A stretch of 64,000 nucleotides of DNA from Nitrospira defluvii (GCF_905220995.1 NZ_CAJNBJ010000022.1:1-64000), one strand, 5' to 3'. Numbered from the stretch's first letter, positions 44,908 to 54,632 are shown. A program made the numbers and translations. The notes: generated by a model from the sequence alone, not told the origin.

Positions 44908-46203
44908 ATGGCGAAGAAGATGCAGCGGCAGATCGCGGTTGTCGGGTTAGGGTATGTGGGATTGCCCATTGCGGTGGCATTCGGTAAATCCTCGCCGGTG
45001 ATCGGGTTTGACATCAATAAGACGAAAGTTGATGAATTGCGCAAGGGGGTGGACCGGACGGGAGAAGTCTCCGCGCAAGATCTCAAGGCCAGCCGAGTTC
45101 GATATACCTCAGAACCCAGTGATCTGAAAACCGCAGACTTTATCATCGTGGCGGTGCCGACTCCCATTAACAATGCCCTGCAGCCGGACCTCACCGCTTT
45201 AAAAAAGGCTTCGGAGCTGATCGGGGCCAATCTCGCTCCAGGTGCCATTGTGGTGTATGAATCGACGGTCTATCCCGGTGCGACAGAGGAAGACTGTTTG
45301 CCGATCTTGGAGAAGGCGTCCGGCATGAAGAGCGGCATAGATTTCAAGATCGGGTATTCGCCGGAGCGTATCAATCCGGGGGATAAAGAACATACGCTCG
45401 AACGGATCATCAAGGTGGTGTCGGCGCAGGACGAGGAGTCGCTGGAGATTGTCGCCCAGACCTATGGAATGGTCGTCAAAGCCGGGATTCATCGCGCATC
45501 GAGCATTAAGGTCGCTGAAGCAGCCAAGGTCATCGAGAATACGCAACGCGATCTCAACATCGCATTGATGAACGAACTGGCATTGATCTTTCACCGGTTG
45601 GGAATTGATACCCGATCGGTGTTGGAAGCGGCGGGAACGAAGTGGAATTTTTTGAAGTTCAATCCGGGGCTGGTTGGTGGACATTGTATAGGAGTGGATC
45701 CCTACTATCTGACCGCAAAGGCCGAATCCGTAGGGTATCACCCCGAAGTGATTTTAGCAGGTCGACGGATCAACAACAGCATGGGCAAGTACGTGGCGGA
45801 GCAAACCATGAAGTTGTTGAGCCAGGTCGAGCGCCCGGTGAGCGATCTGCGTGTGGGGGTATTGGGTTTGACCTTCAAGGAGAACGTCCCGGATCTACGG
45901 AACAGCCGTGTGCCGGATATCGTGAATGAGCTGAAGGAGTATGGCATTCAAGTTATCGTCCACGACCCGCTCGCAGAACCGGAGGAGGCGGTGGGGGAGT
46001 ATGGACTTCGTCTCTCACCTTGGGATCAGCTCAAGCAGCTCGACGGGATTATCCTGGCGGTGGCGCATAAGGAATACCTTAAGATGAGTATTCCTGAGTT
46101 GCTGAAGCCGTTGCGGAAACAGCGGAATAACGTCGTGGTCGATGTGAAGAGCGTGTTGAGCCCAGACAGCTTGCCGGGCTCGGTCAAGTATTGGCGGCTG
46201 TAA
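44908..46203 (+). CDS. Nucleotide-sugar dehydrogenase (WbpO/TviB type)
   Basis: A 431-residue enzyme that oxidises a UDP-N-acetylhexosamine, probably UDP-GalNAc, to the uronate. The N-terminal Rossmann motif is GLGYVG (13-18) and the catalytic cysteine is Cys260 in LVGGHCIGVDPYYL, the signature of the UDP-GalNAc/ManNAc branch rather than UDP-glucose. The open frame extends upstream, but ATG 44908 with GAGGGGAG before it is the clear start. Monocistronic, ending before the terminator at 46265. It is a second uronate source beside ugd. Confidence 0.9.
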   Translation: MAKKMQRQIAVVGLGYVGLPIAVAFGKSSPVIGFDINKTKVDELRKGVDRTGEVSAQDLKASRVRYTSEPSDLKTADFIIVAVPTPINNALQPDLTALKKASELIGANLAPGAIVVYESTVYPGATEEDCLPILEKASGMKSGIDFKIGYSPERINPGDKEHTLERIIKVVSAQDEESLEIVAQTYGMVVKAGIHRASSIKVAEAAKVIENTQRDLNIALMNELALIFHRLGIDTRSVLEAAGTKWNFLKFNPGLVGGHCIGVDPYYLTAKAESVGYHPEVILAGRRINNSMGKYVAEQTMKLLSQVERPVSDLRVGVLGLTFKENVPDLRNSRVPDIVNELKEYGIQVIVHDPLAEPEEAVGEYGLRLSPWDQLKQLDGIILAVAHKEYLKMSIPELLKPLRKQRNNVVVDVKSVLSPDSLPGSVKYWRL

Positions 46204-46264
46204 GCCGTCGCTGAACGGCACGTCCGAACCTCTGGCCCGCGTGTGTGCCTGCTGTTCGATTCCT

Positions 46265-46298
46265 CGGAGACCTGGCTTTCACCCGGTCTCCGGGTTTT
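46265..46298 (+). terminator. Rho-independent terminator after the nucleotide-sugar dehydrogenase
   Basis: A perfect 8-base-pair stem CGGAGACC (46265-46272) / GGTCTCCG (46285-46292) with a 12-base loop, followed by GGTTTT. It closes the dehydrogenase transcript and separates it from the secretion operon. Confidence 0.75.
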
Positions 46299-46442
46299 CC
46301 CTCTCTCGCACGTTTTCCAACTAATGCCGTGTGTCATATCTGCCGAAAGAGGTCTGAGTGCCGTAGCGGCCTCCTGCCTGTTTCAAGCGAGAAACTGATT
46401 GTCGCGTATGTGTCAGTTTGATATACCAAAGAGGTTGCAACC

Positions 46443-48836
46443 TTGTTGATCAGATCTATGCGTTCATCCTTCCTGCTCCCTCACGCCGGCCATATGTCCT
46501 TTCGATGCGGCCGAGCAGTGCTGACTATCACCGCCCTCGCGTGGAGTCTTGCGCTGACCGCCTGTGGAACATTGAACTCCGCTGACGTTAAACGCGGAGA
46601 TCAGCATCTGGCGGCGGGAAACTGGGAAGAGGCCAGTGTCGCGTATCGCCAGGCGCTTAAAGACGATCCCTTCGAACCGTCACTCCAGAACAAATATCGA
46701 GTTGCGCGCGAGCGTGCCGCTGCGGCTCATGATGAGCGCGGCCGGCAGTTGCTGAAGGATCATCAGTTCGAACAGGCGGCCGAGGAGTTCAAGCGAGCGT
46801 TGACGATTGAGCCGACCAGCAAAGAGTACGAAGCCGGGTTGACCGAGGCCTTGCGGCTTAGAGAGGCGCGTGAGCGGTATCGCGAGGCGGAACGTCTGGC
46901 GCAGTTGGGCCGGGTCAGTGAAGCGATGGCCGTGTATATGCGGGCCGTGGAATTAGACCCCACTTACAAGGATGCCTTGGACGGAGTCGCCCGGCTTTCG
47001 GCCGAGCAGCATGCGGCAGATCGGGATGATCGGCAGAAACAGCCGGTCACCCTGCAATTTCGCAATGCCGGATTGAAGGAAGTGGTGGAGGCTTTGGGAA
47101 AAGCGGCACACGTGAACTTTGTGTTCGACAAAGATGTCCGCAATGATCCGATCACCGTCTCATTGGAAGAGAAGCCGTTTGATGAAGCCCTCTCGCTGGT
47201 GCTGAACAGCAACAGCCTCTTCGCGCAGAAGGCCGGTCCGACCCTCTTCATCATCAGTCCCAACACGAAACAAAAGCAGGAACAGTATCAGGATTTGATG
47301 ATCCGGACCTTCTACCTGTCATCGGCCAAGGCCAAGGACATGGTGGCGTTGCTGAAGTCGATGCTGGATGTGAAGCATATCCATGGCAATGAGGCGCTTA
47401 ATACGATCGTGGTTCGCGATCAACCGGAGAAGGTAGAGTTGGCGGAGAAGATCATTCAGGCCAACGATCGCGAGGATTCCGAAGTGCTGTTCGATGTGGA
47501 AGTGCTTGAGGTGAACAGGACCGTCGACCAGCAATATGGTCTCTCGTATCCCAAACAAATCGCCGCTGCCATGGTGCCGCCCGGATTTACCAGCTCGATC
47601 GCCGGTGACATCGCGCAGCAATTCACCTATCGCAACCTGGCGAGTTTGGGGCAGGACAATTATCTCTTCAAGCTTCCCACGAACGTGCAGCTTGATTTCT
47701 TCAAGCAGATCACGGATGCCAAGACCTTGGCTGCGCCGAAGGTGCGCGTGCTCAACAACAAGAAAGCGGAAGTGAATATCGGTGACAAGCAGCCGATCCT
47801 CCTGTCCACGACCAATGTGTTGCCGGGGCAGGCCGCAACCGGTGCGGTACCGACTACTTCGACGGTCACCTCGATCGAGTTTCGTGACACCGGCGTCAAA
47901 CTGACAGTTGAGCCGAACATTCATCTGGCGAATGAACTGTCCTTGAAAATGAAGATTGAGGTGATTCGCCTGGGCGACACGGTCTTGCTGCAGCAATCCC
48001 CCCCGATCTCGCAGTTTAAGTTCGGCAACCGCTCGGCGGAGACCATGCTCAATGTGCGCGACGGAGAGACCATTGTGTTGGGCGGTTTGTTGCAGGAGGA
48101 GGACCGTCGTACGAAGGTCACGATTCCCTGGATCGGCGACATTCCGTTTCTGGGAAACCTGCTGAGTTCGTTCAAGACACAGCGAGTGACGACGGAAGTC
48201 ATTTTGACGATCACACCGCACATCGTGAATTCTTTGCGTCTGCCTGGCCCGCAGGGGCAGGCGTTCTGGTCCGGAACGGAGTCGGTCTATTCCACAGCCC
48301 CGTTATTTGCCATGCAGCCGAAGCAGGTGGCGGCTCGTGTCGCGTTGCCGGCCGGTGCGGGAACCGCGACAGAGAAACCGGTGTTCAAGAAGGGCAAGGC
48401 GGGCGTGACGAGTCCTGAGCCGGCGTCGCTCGGATTCCAGCTGTCCCTCCAGCCCGCAGATGTGACAGTGCAGACCGACAAAGAGGTGCGCGTGGATGTC
48501 ATGGCTGCCCACGCCCAAGGTTTCGACACTGAAACACTGACGTTGGAGTTCGATCCCAAGATCCTCGAATTTCGGGATGCCACGCTCGGCGAAGTCCTCG
48601 GGACCGAAGCGGGCAAGGCTCCGGTGGCGGCGACATCCTCGCTGACGGACGGCCTGGTCGAACTGCGTCTTCATCGGTCTGCGGGGGTGACGAAGGATGA
48701 CGGGCGTCTTTTGCGGGTGACGTTCCTTGCCAAGACTCCCGGTGTCTCGACGGTGCGGCTGCACACAGCGAAACGCGGCGCCGCTGAGACATCGGACGGA
48801 CCCGTCGAAGTGACAGGAGTGGTGAGAGTGCGGTGA
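46443..48836 (+). CDS. gspD: Type II secretion/pilus secretin lipoprotein with C-terminal cohesin-like domain
   Basis: A 797-residue outer-membrane secretin. An N-terminal lipobox LTAC places the lipidated Cys at residue 41. Then come TPR-like helices (about 50-200), an STN/N0 and secretin_N part (about 205-350, 'NAGLKEVVEALGKAAHVNFVFD'), and the secretin core (about 370-615, ending 'GDIPFLGNLLSSF...TEVILTITPHIV'). Residues about 665-797 are a cohesin-type domain ('VTVQTDKEVRVDVMAAHAQG', 'LTLEFDPKILEFRDA'). The start is TTG 46443 or ATG 46458. It heads the secretion operon and overlaps the next gene by four bases. Confidence 0.9.
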   Translation: MLIRSMRSSFLLPHAGHMSFRCGRAVLTITALAWSLALTACGTLNSADVKRGDQHLAAGNWEEASVAYRQALKDDPFEPSLQNKYRVARERAAAAHDERGRQLLKDHQFEQAAEEFKRALTIEPTSKEYEAGLTEALRLREARERYREAERLAQLGRVSEAMAVYMRAVELDPTYKDALDGVARLSAEQHAADRDDRQKQPVTLQFRNAGLKEVVEALGKAAHVNFVFDKDVRNDPITVSLEEKPFDEALSLVLNSNSLFAQKAGPTLFIISPNTKQKQEQYQDLMIRTFYLSSAKAKDMVALLKSMLDVKHIHGNEALNTIVVRDQPEKVELAEKIIQANDREDSEVLFDVEVLEVNRTVDQQYGLSYPKQIAAAMVPPGFTSSIAGDIAQQFTYRNLASLGQDNYLFKLPTNVQLDFFKQITDAKTLAAPKVRVLNNKKAEVNIGDKQPILLSTTNVLPGQAATGAVPTTSTVTSIEFRDTGVKLTVEPNIHLANELSLKMKIEVIRLGDTVLLQQSPPISQFKFGNRSAETMLNVRDGETIVLGGLLQEEDRRTKVTIPWIGDIPFLGNLLSSFKTQRVTTEVILTITPHIVNSLRLPGPQGQAFWSGTESVYSTAPLFAMQPKQVAARVALPAGAGTATEKPVFKKGKAGVTSPEPASLGFQLSLQPADVTVQTDKEVRVDVMAAHAQGFDTETLTLEFDPKILEFRDATLGEVLGTEAGKAPVAATSSLTDGLVELRLHRSAGVTKDDGRLLRVTFLAKTPGVSTVRLHTAKRGAAETSDGPVEVTGVVRVR

Positions 48837-49339
48837 AACAGTCCGGCGTGACGTTGCTCGAATTGCTCGTGACCCTGACGATTCTCACGATCCTGGCCGC
48901 TGTCGCGCTGCCGTTCACCAAGGTTTCCACCAAACGGACCAAGGAGATCGAGTTGCGGCAGAATCTCCGGGTGATCCGAGCCGCGATCGACGCCTTTCAC
49001 CTCGAATGGGCGCGTGACGGCGATACGCTGACAGGGCCAGCCTGCGTCAAGAACCGGTTGAGTTGTAAAGACGTCACCGGCCCCTACGGATACCCGAAAT
49101 CACTCGAGGTCTTGTTGGGTGTGAAATTGACCGGGGAGCAGGCCACTGTCCGCGGAACGACTATTCGCCGCTACCTCCGATCGATTCCACTCGATCCGAT
49201 GACCGGCGCGGCCGACTGGCGCCAGCGTTGCTATCGAGATCCCGCCAGTGTCAAAGACTGGTGTGGGGAAGATGTGTATGATGTTACGACTCAGAGCCAG
49301 GAACTGGCCTTGGATGGCACCAAATACCGTGAGTGGTAA
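48833..49339 (+). CDS. Type II secretion pseudopilin
   Basis: A 168-residue prepilin-like protein. The leader is very short (MKQSG) and cleavage would fall before VTLLELLVTLTILTILAA, leaving Glu5 in the mature protein. The GTG start at 48833 overlaps the secretin stop (GTGA). The C-terminal domain contains Cys residues (ACVKNRLSC and RCYRDPASVKDWC) that may form disulfides. Probably a minor or major pseudopilin of this system. Confidence 0.87.
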   Translation: MKQSGVTLLELLVTLTILTILAAVALPFTKVSTKRTKEIELRQNLRVIRAAIDAFHLEWARDGDTLTGPACVKNRLSCKDVTGPYGYPKSLEVLLGVKLTGEQATVRGTTIRRYLRSIPLDPMTGAADWRQRCYRDPASVKDWCGEDVYDVTTQSQELALDGTKYREW

Positions 49340-49721
49340 GCGCGCATGGGCGGTCTCCACCCCTCGCGGTTTTACGATTATCGAATTGATGATTGTCGTG
49401 ACGATCGTCGGGATTCTCGCGACATTGGCGGTTCCCTCCTATCATGCCGCCATCATTAAAGCCAAGGAAGGCGCGTTACGACAGGATCTCTTCTCGCTTC
49501 GCGATGTCATCGATCAGCATCGGGCCGACAAAGGTAAGTATCCGGAGAGCATTCAGGCCCTGGTGACGGCTGGCTACCTTCGTCGAGTGCCGACTGACCC
49601 GTTAACAGGAGTGACCACATCCTGGCAGGAGATGGTCGACGAGGCCGAGGGCGGGATGGTTGATGTGTTTTCGGGATCTGATCTTGTCGGTACCAACGGG
49701 GTTCCCTACAACCAATGGTAA
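49314..49721 (+). CDS. Type II secretion pseudopilin (GspG-like)
   Basis: A 135-residue prepilin-like protein. The leader ends with STPRG and the mature part begins FTIIELMIVVTIVGILAT with Glu5. 'ALRQDLFSLRDVIDQHRADK' and 'YPESIQALV..GYLRRVPTDPLTG' are GspG/PilE-like. The start is ATG 49314 or GTG 49329; both overlap the previous gene, typical for this operon. The protein ends 'GVPYNQW', like the preceding pseudopilin's 'KYREW'. Confidence 0.87.
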   Translation: MAPNTVSGKRAWAVSTPRGFTIIELMIVVTIVGILATLAVPSYHAAIIKAKEGALRQDLFSLRDVIDQHRADKGKYPESIQALVTAGYLRRVPTDPLTGVTTSWQEMVDEAEGGMVDVFSGSDLVGTNGVPYNQW

Positions 49722-49725
49722 GGCC

Positions 49726-50565
49726 ATGAACATCATGATTCACCCAACGATTCACAGACGGCGGATGGGCAGAGGATTTCGATGCTGGTGCTGGGTCGTG
49801 GCGATGCTGCTACCGTATGTCTCAATCGGCTGTGCGCGTGTGACGCCGATGTCTGAGCCGTCCCCAACGGATCTGCAGGTCACGGCGGACTCCCTCAAAG
49901 CGGCGGTCCGGGAGGCACAGCGCACTGCGGCCGAATTACGTACGGAGCTGGACGCCCAGCGCAAAGAACTGGCTGATGCACAGCTGGCCAGAGCACAGCT
50001 TCAAGGTATGTTGCAGGAGACGGAGCGGCGTCTCGCGGATGCCAGACAGATCATCGACTTGCAACGTGAGGAGTTAGCCGAGGCGCGTTCGGAGCGGGAG
50101 CGTGTCGCGCAGGCGGTTCAGCCGCCTCACAATCGGTCGCGGCAGTCGACGATCGGGCCGGCTCGCCGAAAATCTCTGCCGGCGGTACCGGAAATCGGAG
50201 CTGAGACGTCGATGGGGAAGGACCTCTCTGCGGAACAACCGGCTACGGTACTGGATCTGGCTGACTCCAGCCAGGCACTGTCTCCAGAAGGTCAGACGGG
50301 ATCGGGACCGATCGTGTCCCCTACGGTTGAGTCAGCCGTCGCCTTCACGCCGGCAGGCGAGCCGCCGGTCAGAACGGTTGTGATTCATAGCGGAGACACT
50401 TTGTGGGCGATTGCACGACGTCATAAGGTTGGGATGAATGCGCTACGCTCACTGAACGGTTTGTCGGGAGACCGGATTGTGGCTGGGCGGTCGCTCCGTT
50501 TGCCGGAGCCTCGGCACCAGCATGCGGCGATCCAGCCGCCTTCAAACGGCGCTGTTGCTCAATAG
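49726..50565 (+). CDS. LysM-domain lipoprotein with coiled coil
   Basis: A 279-residue lipoprotein: basic N-terminus, hydrophobic segment and lipobox SIGC. A long coiled coil ('LKAAVREAQRTAAELRTELD' and following, about residues 50-125) is followed by a low-complexity linker and a LysM domain (about 215-258: 'VIHSGDTLWAIARRHKVGMN', 'GRSLRLP'). LysM binds peptidoglycan glycan chains, so it may anchor or guide the secretin through the cell wall, a pilotin- or TsaP-like role by inference. It lies between pseudopilin and gspF genes. Confidence 0.82.
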   Translation: MNIMIHPTIHRRRMGRGFRCWCWVVAMLLPYVSIGCARVTPMSEPSPTDLQVTADSLKAAVREAQRTAAELRTELDAQRKELADAQLARAQLQGMLQETERRLADARQIIDLQREELAEARSERERVAQAVQPPHNRSRQSTIGPARRKSLPAVPEIGAETSMGKDLSAEQPATVLDLADSSQALSPEGQTGSGPIVSPTVESAVAFTPAGEPPVRTVVIHSGDTLWAIARRHKVGMNALRSLNGLSGDRIVAGRSLRLPEPRHQHAAIQPPSNGAVAQ

Positions 50566-50606
50566 TGAGCGGATAGCCTCGCGTGCTCCGTTGGATCGAT
50601 GAACTC

Positions 50607-51821
50607 ATGGCAGTTTTCTCCTACAGAGCGGCACGAGCGGATGGCACGACCTTCGAGGGCCATATCGAAGGTGACGATGAACATCTGGTGCGTGCCAAGC
50701 TCGAGTCCGACGGTCTCCTGGTCTTTCGTCTGTCACGACGGGGTGCGGGGATCGGCGTGCCGGGTCTTCCGGCCGGGCGCTGGGGGAAGTTGCCCCTTCA
50801 GGATTTTCTCGTGTTCAACCAGGAGTTGCTGGCCCTGATCAAGGCAGGGTTGCCGGTCCTGCGGGTGTGGGATCTTCTGATCGATCGCACCCAGCGAGCG
50901 CCGTTCCGTGAGGCGTTGAAGGCTGTACGGCAGGACATTCGTGGCGGCGCGTCGGCTTCGGAGGCGCTCGGTAAGCATTCCGTCTATTTTTCCGATCTCT
51001 ATCTGGCCACGATTCGTGCGGGCGAGCAGTCGGGCAATTTGGCGGAGGTGCTTCAACGGTACATTGCGTACCTCAAGTTGATGATTGGTCTGCGTCAAAA
51101 GGTGACGAAGGCGCTGGCCTATCCGGCATTCCTCGTGGTCGTCGGTATCGCGGTGGTGGGATTTCTCCTCAGTTACGTCATGCCGACCTTTATCTCGGTG
51201 TATGGCGAATCCTCTGCCAATTTGCCGACCGCAACCCGGTTGTTGATCTCAGTGATTCACATGGGAGAGGCGCAGCTGATCCCGGTGGCGATCGTTGTGA
51301 TCGTGGCGACCGTCCTGGGACGTGCCTGGTATCAGACATCGGCGGGGCGGTTGTCCGTCGACCGGAATTTGCTCCGATTGCCCCTGTTAGGGACCATTTT
51401 GGTGGAGCACCATACCATCCAGCTGACCCGTACGTTGGCGACGGTATTGGCGGGAGGAACGCCCATTGTTGAAGCGCTGGAGATTGCCCGTGGCGCCGTC
51501 TCCAACCGCTTCGTGTCCCGTGGGTTGGTCTCGGCGGTGAATGAGATTCGGGAGGGTAGCACGCTGGCCGCCGCGATTGAGCGACCGAAGATCTTGCCGA
51601 AATTGGCGATTGAAATGCTCTCGGTCGGAGAAGAAACGGGCTCGCTGGAGCCCATGCTCAGGGATGTGGCCGAGTTTTACGAGGGCGATCTCGATGTGCG
51701 TCTCAGCCAGTTGACGACCTGGATCGAACCGGTGTTGTTGCTGGTGATGGGCATATTGGTGGGTGGGATCGTGATCATCATGTATCTCCCGATCTTTCAA
51801 ATGGCCGGGACAATTCAATGA
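50607..51821 (+). CDS. gspF: Type II secretion inner-membrane platform protein GspF
   Basis: A 404-residue T2SF protein with two repeated cytoplasmic helical domains and three membrane helices ('AYPAFLVVVGIAVVGFLLSY', 'LIPVAIVVIVATVLG' and 'LLLVMGILVGGIVIIMYLPI'). 'AVFSYRAARADGT' at the N-terminus and 'GEETGSLEPMLRDVAEFYE' are typical. It connects the ATPase to the growing pseudopilus. ATG 50607 matches the family start; an in-frame GTG at 50583 adds eight residues. Confidence 0.93.
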   Translation: MAVFSYRAARADGTTFEGHIEGDDEHLVRAKLESDGLLVFRLSRRGAGIGVPGLPAGRWGKLPLQDFLVFNQELLALIKAGLPVLRVWDLLIDRTQRAPFREALKAVRQDIRGGASASEALGKHSVYFSDLYLATIRAGEQSGNLAEVLQRYIAYLKLMIGLRQKVTKALAYPAFLVVVGIAVVGFLLSYVMPTFISVYGESSANLPTATRLLISVIHMGEAQLIPVAIVVIVATVLGRAWYQTSAGRLSVDRNLLRLPLLGTILVEHHTIQLTRTLATVLAGGTPIVEALEIARGAVSNRFVSRGLVSAVNEIREGSTLAAAIERPKILPKLAIEMLSVGEETGSLEPMLRDVAEFYEGDLDVRLSQLTTWIEPVLLLVMGILVGGIVIIMYLPIFQMAGTIQ

Positions 51822-51884
51822 TGCGGCAGCGCGGCTTGAGATGTTTCTCACAATGGTATCAGATTCCGGTCGGAGGCGAGTAGC

Positions 51885-53618
51885 ATGGCTATGCAACGTC
51901 ATCTCACGCGACCGTCGTTGTCCGATGTGCTGGTGCGCGAAGGCATTCTCACCCGGCGGACGGTGGATCAGGTCGTAGTCCGTCTGGGGGGCAGCACCGC
52001 GGCGTTGGGGCAAACACTGGTCGAGGAAGGCACGATCTCCGAAGCGGAACTCGCGCAGGCTTTGGCGGCCCAGTTTGGGCTGCCGTATGACCAGCTCACC
52101 GGCTTTCGGGTGGATCCGGAGTTTTATCACACGATTTCAGTGAAACTGATGCGACGCCACCCTTTCGTGCCTGTGAAAGACGAGGCGGGCGTCCTGACCA
52201 TCGCCATTTCGGATCCCCAGAATCTGCTCGCGTTGGATGAGTTGGAAATTCTCCTCAATCGGCCGCTGCACTATGTGGTGAGCTCGCGGAGCGCGATTCA
52301 GGCTGCGCTGGAGCGAAGCGAGGGATCGAGCCAGGCGCTCCGGGAATTGGAAGCCGAGTATCGGTCGGTGTTGGTCAAGGAAGACGAGCGAGGGGAAGAG
52401 GTCCTGACCGTCGATCACTTTGGTGAAGACCAAAGCCCGGTGGTTAAGCTGCTCGACACCATCATGCTCAGCGCGATGCAACGTCGGGCGAGCGACATCC
52501 ACATCGAGGCCACGGATCGCGCGACCACGGTTAAGTTCCGCGTGGACGGTATTCTGGTGTCAGCGATGGACCCGCTCGACGTCAAGCTGCATCCACCGCT
52601 GGTGTCCCGGTTGAAAGTCATGTCAGACCTGGACATCGCCGAGCGGCGGGTGCCGCAAGACGGAAGCTTTCGCATGCGCCTCGACCGGAAAACCGTCGAT
52701 TTCCGGGTCTCGATTCTGCCGAGTGTGTTCGGGGAATCCGTCGTGATCAGAATCTTGGATCGGGAGGCGATCACGACCGGTGTGTCCACGTTGCGCCTGG
52801 ATCGGCTCGGGTTCAACCCCGAAGATCTCAAGCGGTTCCGGCGCGCCATCACGCGACCCTATGGCATGGTCCTCGTGACGGGCCCGACGGGCAGCGGCAA
52901 GACGACGACGCTCTATGCCGCCATCAGCGAAATGAATATTCAGGAAGATAAGCTGATCACGATTGAAGACCCAGTGGAATACCAGTTGCCGGGTGTCGTG
53001 CAGATCCCGGTCAACGAAAAGAAGGGCCTCACCTTTGCGCGAGGGTTGCGATCGATTCTGCGTCACGACCCGGACAAGATCATGGTCGGAGAAATCCGTG
53101 ATGCCGAGACGGCGCAGATTGCCATTCAGTCCGCTCTCACGGGCCATCTCGTGCTGACGACCGTGCACGCGAACAACGTCTTCGATGTGATCGGTCGATT
53201 CGCCTCGATGGGTATCGATTCCTACAATTTCCTCGCGGCGTTGACCTGCGTCTTAGCGCAACGACTGATCCGGGTGATTTGCCCGGACTGCAGGCATCAG
53301 GTCCCACTCGATCAGGCGCTGGCCGAGGAGTCCGGTCTCGACTATGACGAATTCAAGGGTGCGCCGTTTTACGAAGGCAAGGGCTGTTCGGAGTGTCATG
53401 ATACCGGCTATCGAGGACGAAAGTGCATCACCGAGTTTCTGGATCTGACCGATGAAATCAAGGAAATGATTCTGGCGGATCGGGCGCTTTCGGAGATCCG
53501 GTATCGCGCGGTGACGGACGGCATGATTACGCTGCGTCAATCTGCAGTGAAGAAAGTGCTGGCCGGAGAGACGACGTTGCGCGAAATCAATCGCGTCACG
53601 TTCAGCGAAGAGCGCTAA
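51885..53618 (+). CDS. gspE: Type II secretion/pilus assembly ATPase GspE/PilB
   Basis: A 577-residue assembly ATPase. An MshEN-like N-terminal domain (about 10-150) precedes the ATPase domain with the Walker A GPTGSGKT (333-340), Asp box 'ITIEDPVEYQLPG', Walker B 'DPDKIMVGEIRDAETA' and His box 'HLVLTTVHANN'. A zinc-binding set of cysteines (466, 469, 501, 504) is present, as in GspE and PilB. It powers pseudopilus extension with GspF. No PilT-like retraction ATPase is in the window. Confidence 0.94.
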   Translation: MAMQRHLTRPSLSDVLVREGILTRRTVDQVVVRLGGSTAALGQTLVEEGTISEAELAQALAAQFGLPYDQLTGFRVDPEFYHTISVKLMRRHPFVPVKDEAGVLTIAISDPQNLLALDELEILLNRPLHYVVSSRSAIQAALERSEGSSQALRELEAEYRSVLVKEDERGEEVLTVDHFGEDQSPVVKLLDTIMLSAMQRRASDIHIEATDRATTVKFRVDGILVSAMDPLDVKLHPPLVSRLKVMSDLDIAERRVPQDGSFRMRLDRKTVDFRVSILPSVFGESVVIRILDREAITTGVSTLRLDRLGFNPEDLKRFRRAITRPYGMVLVTGPTGSGKTTTLYAAISEMNIQEDKLITIEDPVEYQLPGVVQIPVNEKKGLTFARGLRSILRHDPDKIMVGEIRDAETAQIAIQSALTGHLVLTTVHANNVFDVIGRFASMGIDSYNFLAALTCVLAQRLIRVICPDCRHQVPLDQALAEESGLDYDEFKGAPFYEGKGCSECHDTGYRGRKCITEFLDLTDEIKEMILADRALSEIRYRAVTDGMITLRQSAVKKVLAGETTLREINRVTFSEER

Positions 53619-53621
53619 CCG

Positions 53622-54629
53622 ATGTGGGATTGGATTACCAGTCGGCCGCAGTATTGCCTCAAAATCGGCTCGCATGATCTGGCCTGGGCGGAAGTCCACC
53701 GGAACTGGCGAGGGCGGCCTCGGTATCAGTGCGTCGTGTCGGCACTGCCCGAGGGCATCGTCCGTCTGTCACCGCTGGAGCAGAACATCATGTTGCCCCA
53801 CGAGCTGGAATCGCATATCCGGGCGATTGCCGGCTCGGCGACCACGCAGGCTCCCGGTCGATCCTCCACCCCCGGTGTGCCACGGGCAGCGACGGTGATT
53901 TTGCCGGATCTGGCTGTCCGGCTCGCCGTCGTGCGATTGCAGGATCTTCCCTGGAGTTCCGAGGAGCGGGATGCATTGGTACGGTGGCGTCTGGGACAGG
54001 AGCAACTCTTGTCGCTCAGCGGCGCCAAGGTGTTTTCTCAAGTCTTGTCCGAACCGGCTGCCTCCGGCGACGGGCCCTGCACGGTGTTGGCTGTGGTGGT
54101 GCAGGAATCCGTGTTGGCGCAGTACGAATCCGTCTGTGAAGCCGCCGGGCTGATTCCGCAGGAGGTCGATGTCGCGAGTCTCCGCCTGTATAACCTCTGG
54201 TCTCAAGGGGCGTCCAGGACGGCCCAGCCGACGGTCGATTTATTGTGGGTCAATGCGACGGATGGCGGAGTCACGGCGTTTGTCTTTCACAAGGGGGCGT
54301 TGGTATTTCTCCGTTCCAAATTGCAGGGCGGTATCGGGTCGGGCGGGGTGTGGCCATCCGGTTCGGAGCAAGTCGGCATTAATCGTATCGTGCAAGAGTG
54401 TGCGGATTCGATCTACGCCTGCCAGCAGCAGGTGCCGGAGTTGTCTATCAGCCAGGTCGTGTTGATCGCCGACGACGTGATGGGGCCTGGGTTGCGACAG
54501 CAGTTGGAGAAGGGGTTGGGCGTTCCCGTGCAGGAACTCGACTGGGACCGTGTGCAGCAGTACGGTGGGGGTACGATTACGGGACCTCGGAGCAGCGCTG
54601 CACTACCGGCCATCGCGGGGGTCGTCTAA
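53622..54629 (+). CDS. pilM: PilM-like assembly protein
   Basis: A 335-residue protein of the actin-like PilM/GspL-cytoplasmic type. 'YCLKIGSHDLAWAEVHRNWR' at the start resembles the phosphate-1 region; 'VDVASLRLYNLWSQ' and 'VDLLWVNATDGGVTAFVFHKGALVFLRSKL' match the PilM core. No membrane helix, so it is the cytoplasmic face of the PilM-N-O complex. It starts three bases after the ATPase stop. Similarity to MshI is also possible. Confidence 0.8.
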   Translation: MWDWITSRPQYCLKIGSHDLAWAEVHRNWRGRPRYQCVVSALPEGIVRLSPLEQNIMLPHELESHIRAIAGSATTQAPGRSSTPGVPRAATVILPDLAVRLAVVRLQDLPWSSEERDALVRWRLGQEQLLSLSGAKVFSQVLSEPAASGDGPCTVLAVVVQESVLAQYESVCEAAGLIPQEVDVASLRLYNLWSQGASRTAQPTVDLLWVNATDGGVTAFVFHKGALVFLRSKLQGGIGSGGVWPSGSEQVGINRIVQECADSIYACQQQVPELSISQVVLIADDVMGPGLRQQLEKGLGVPVQELDWDRVQQYGGGTITGPRSSAALPAIAGVV

Positions 54630-54632
54630 GGG

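Noticed and set aside
47319-48221. 300-codon minus-strand frame opposite the secretin gene
   Set aside because: Lies entirely antisense to the conserved secretin core; low-complexity His/Arg/Leu-rich product.
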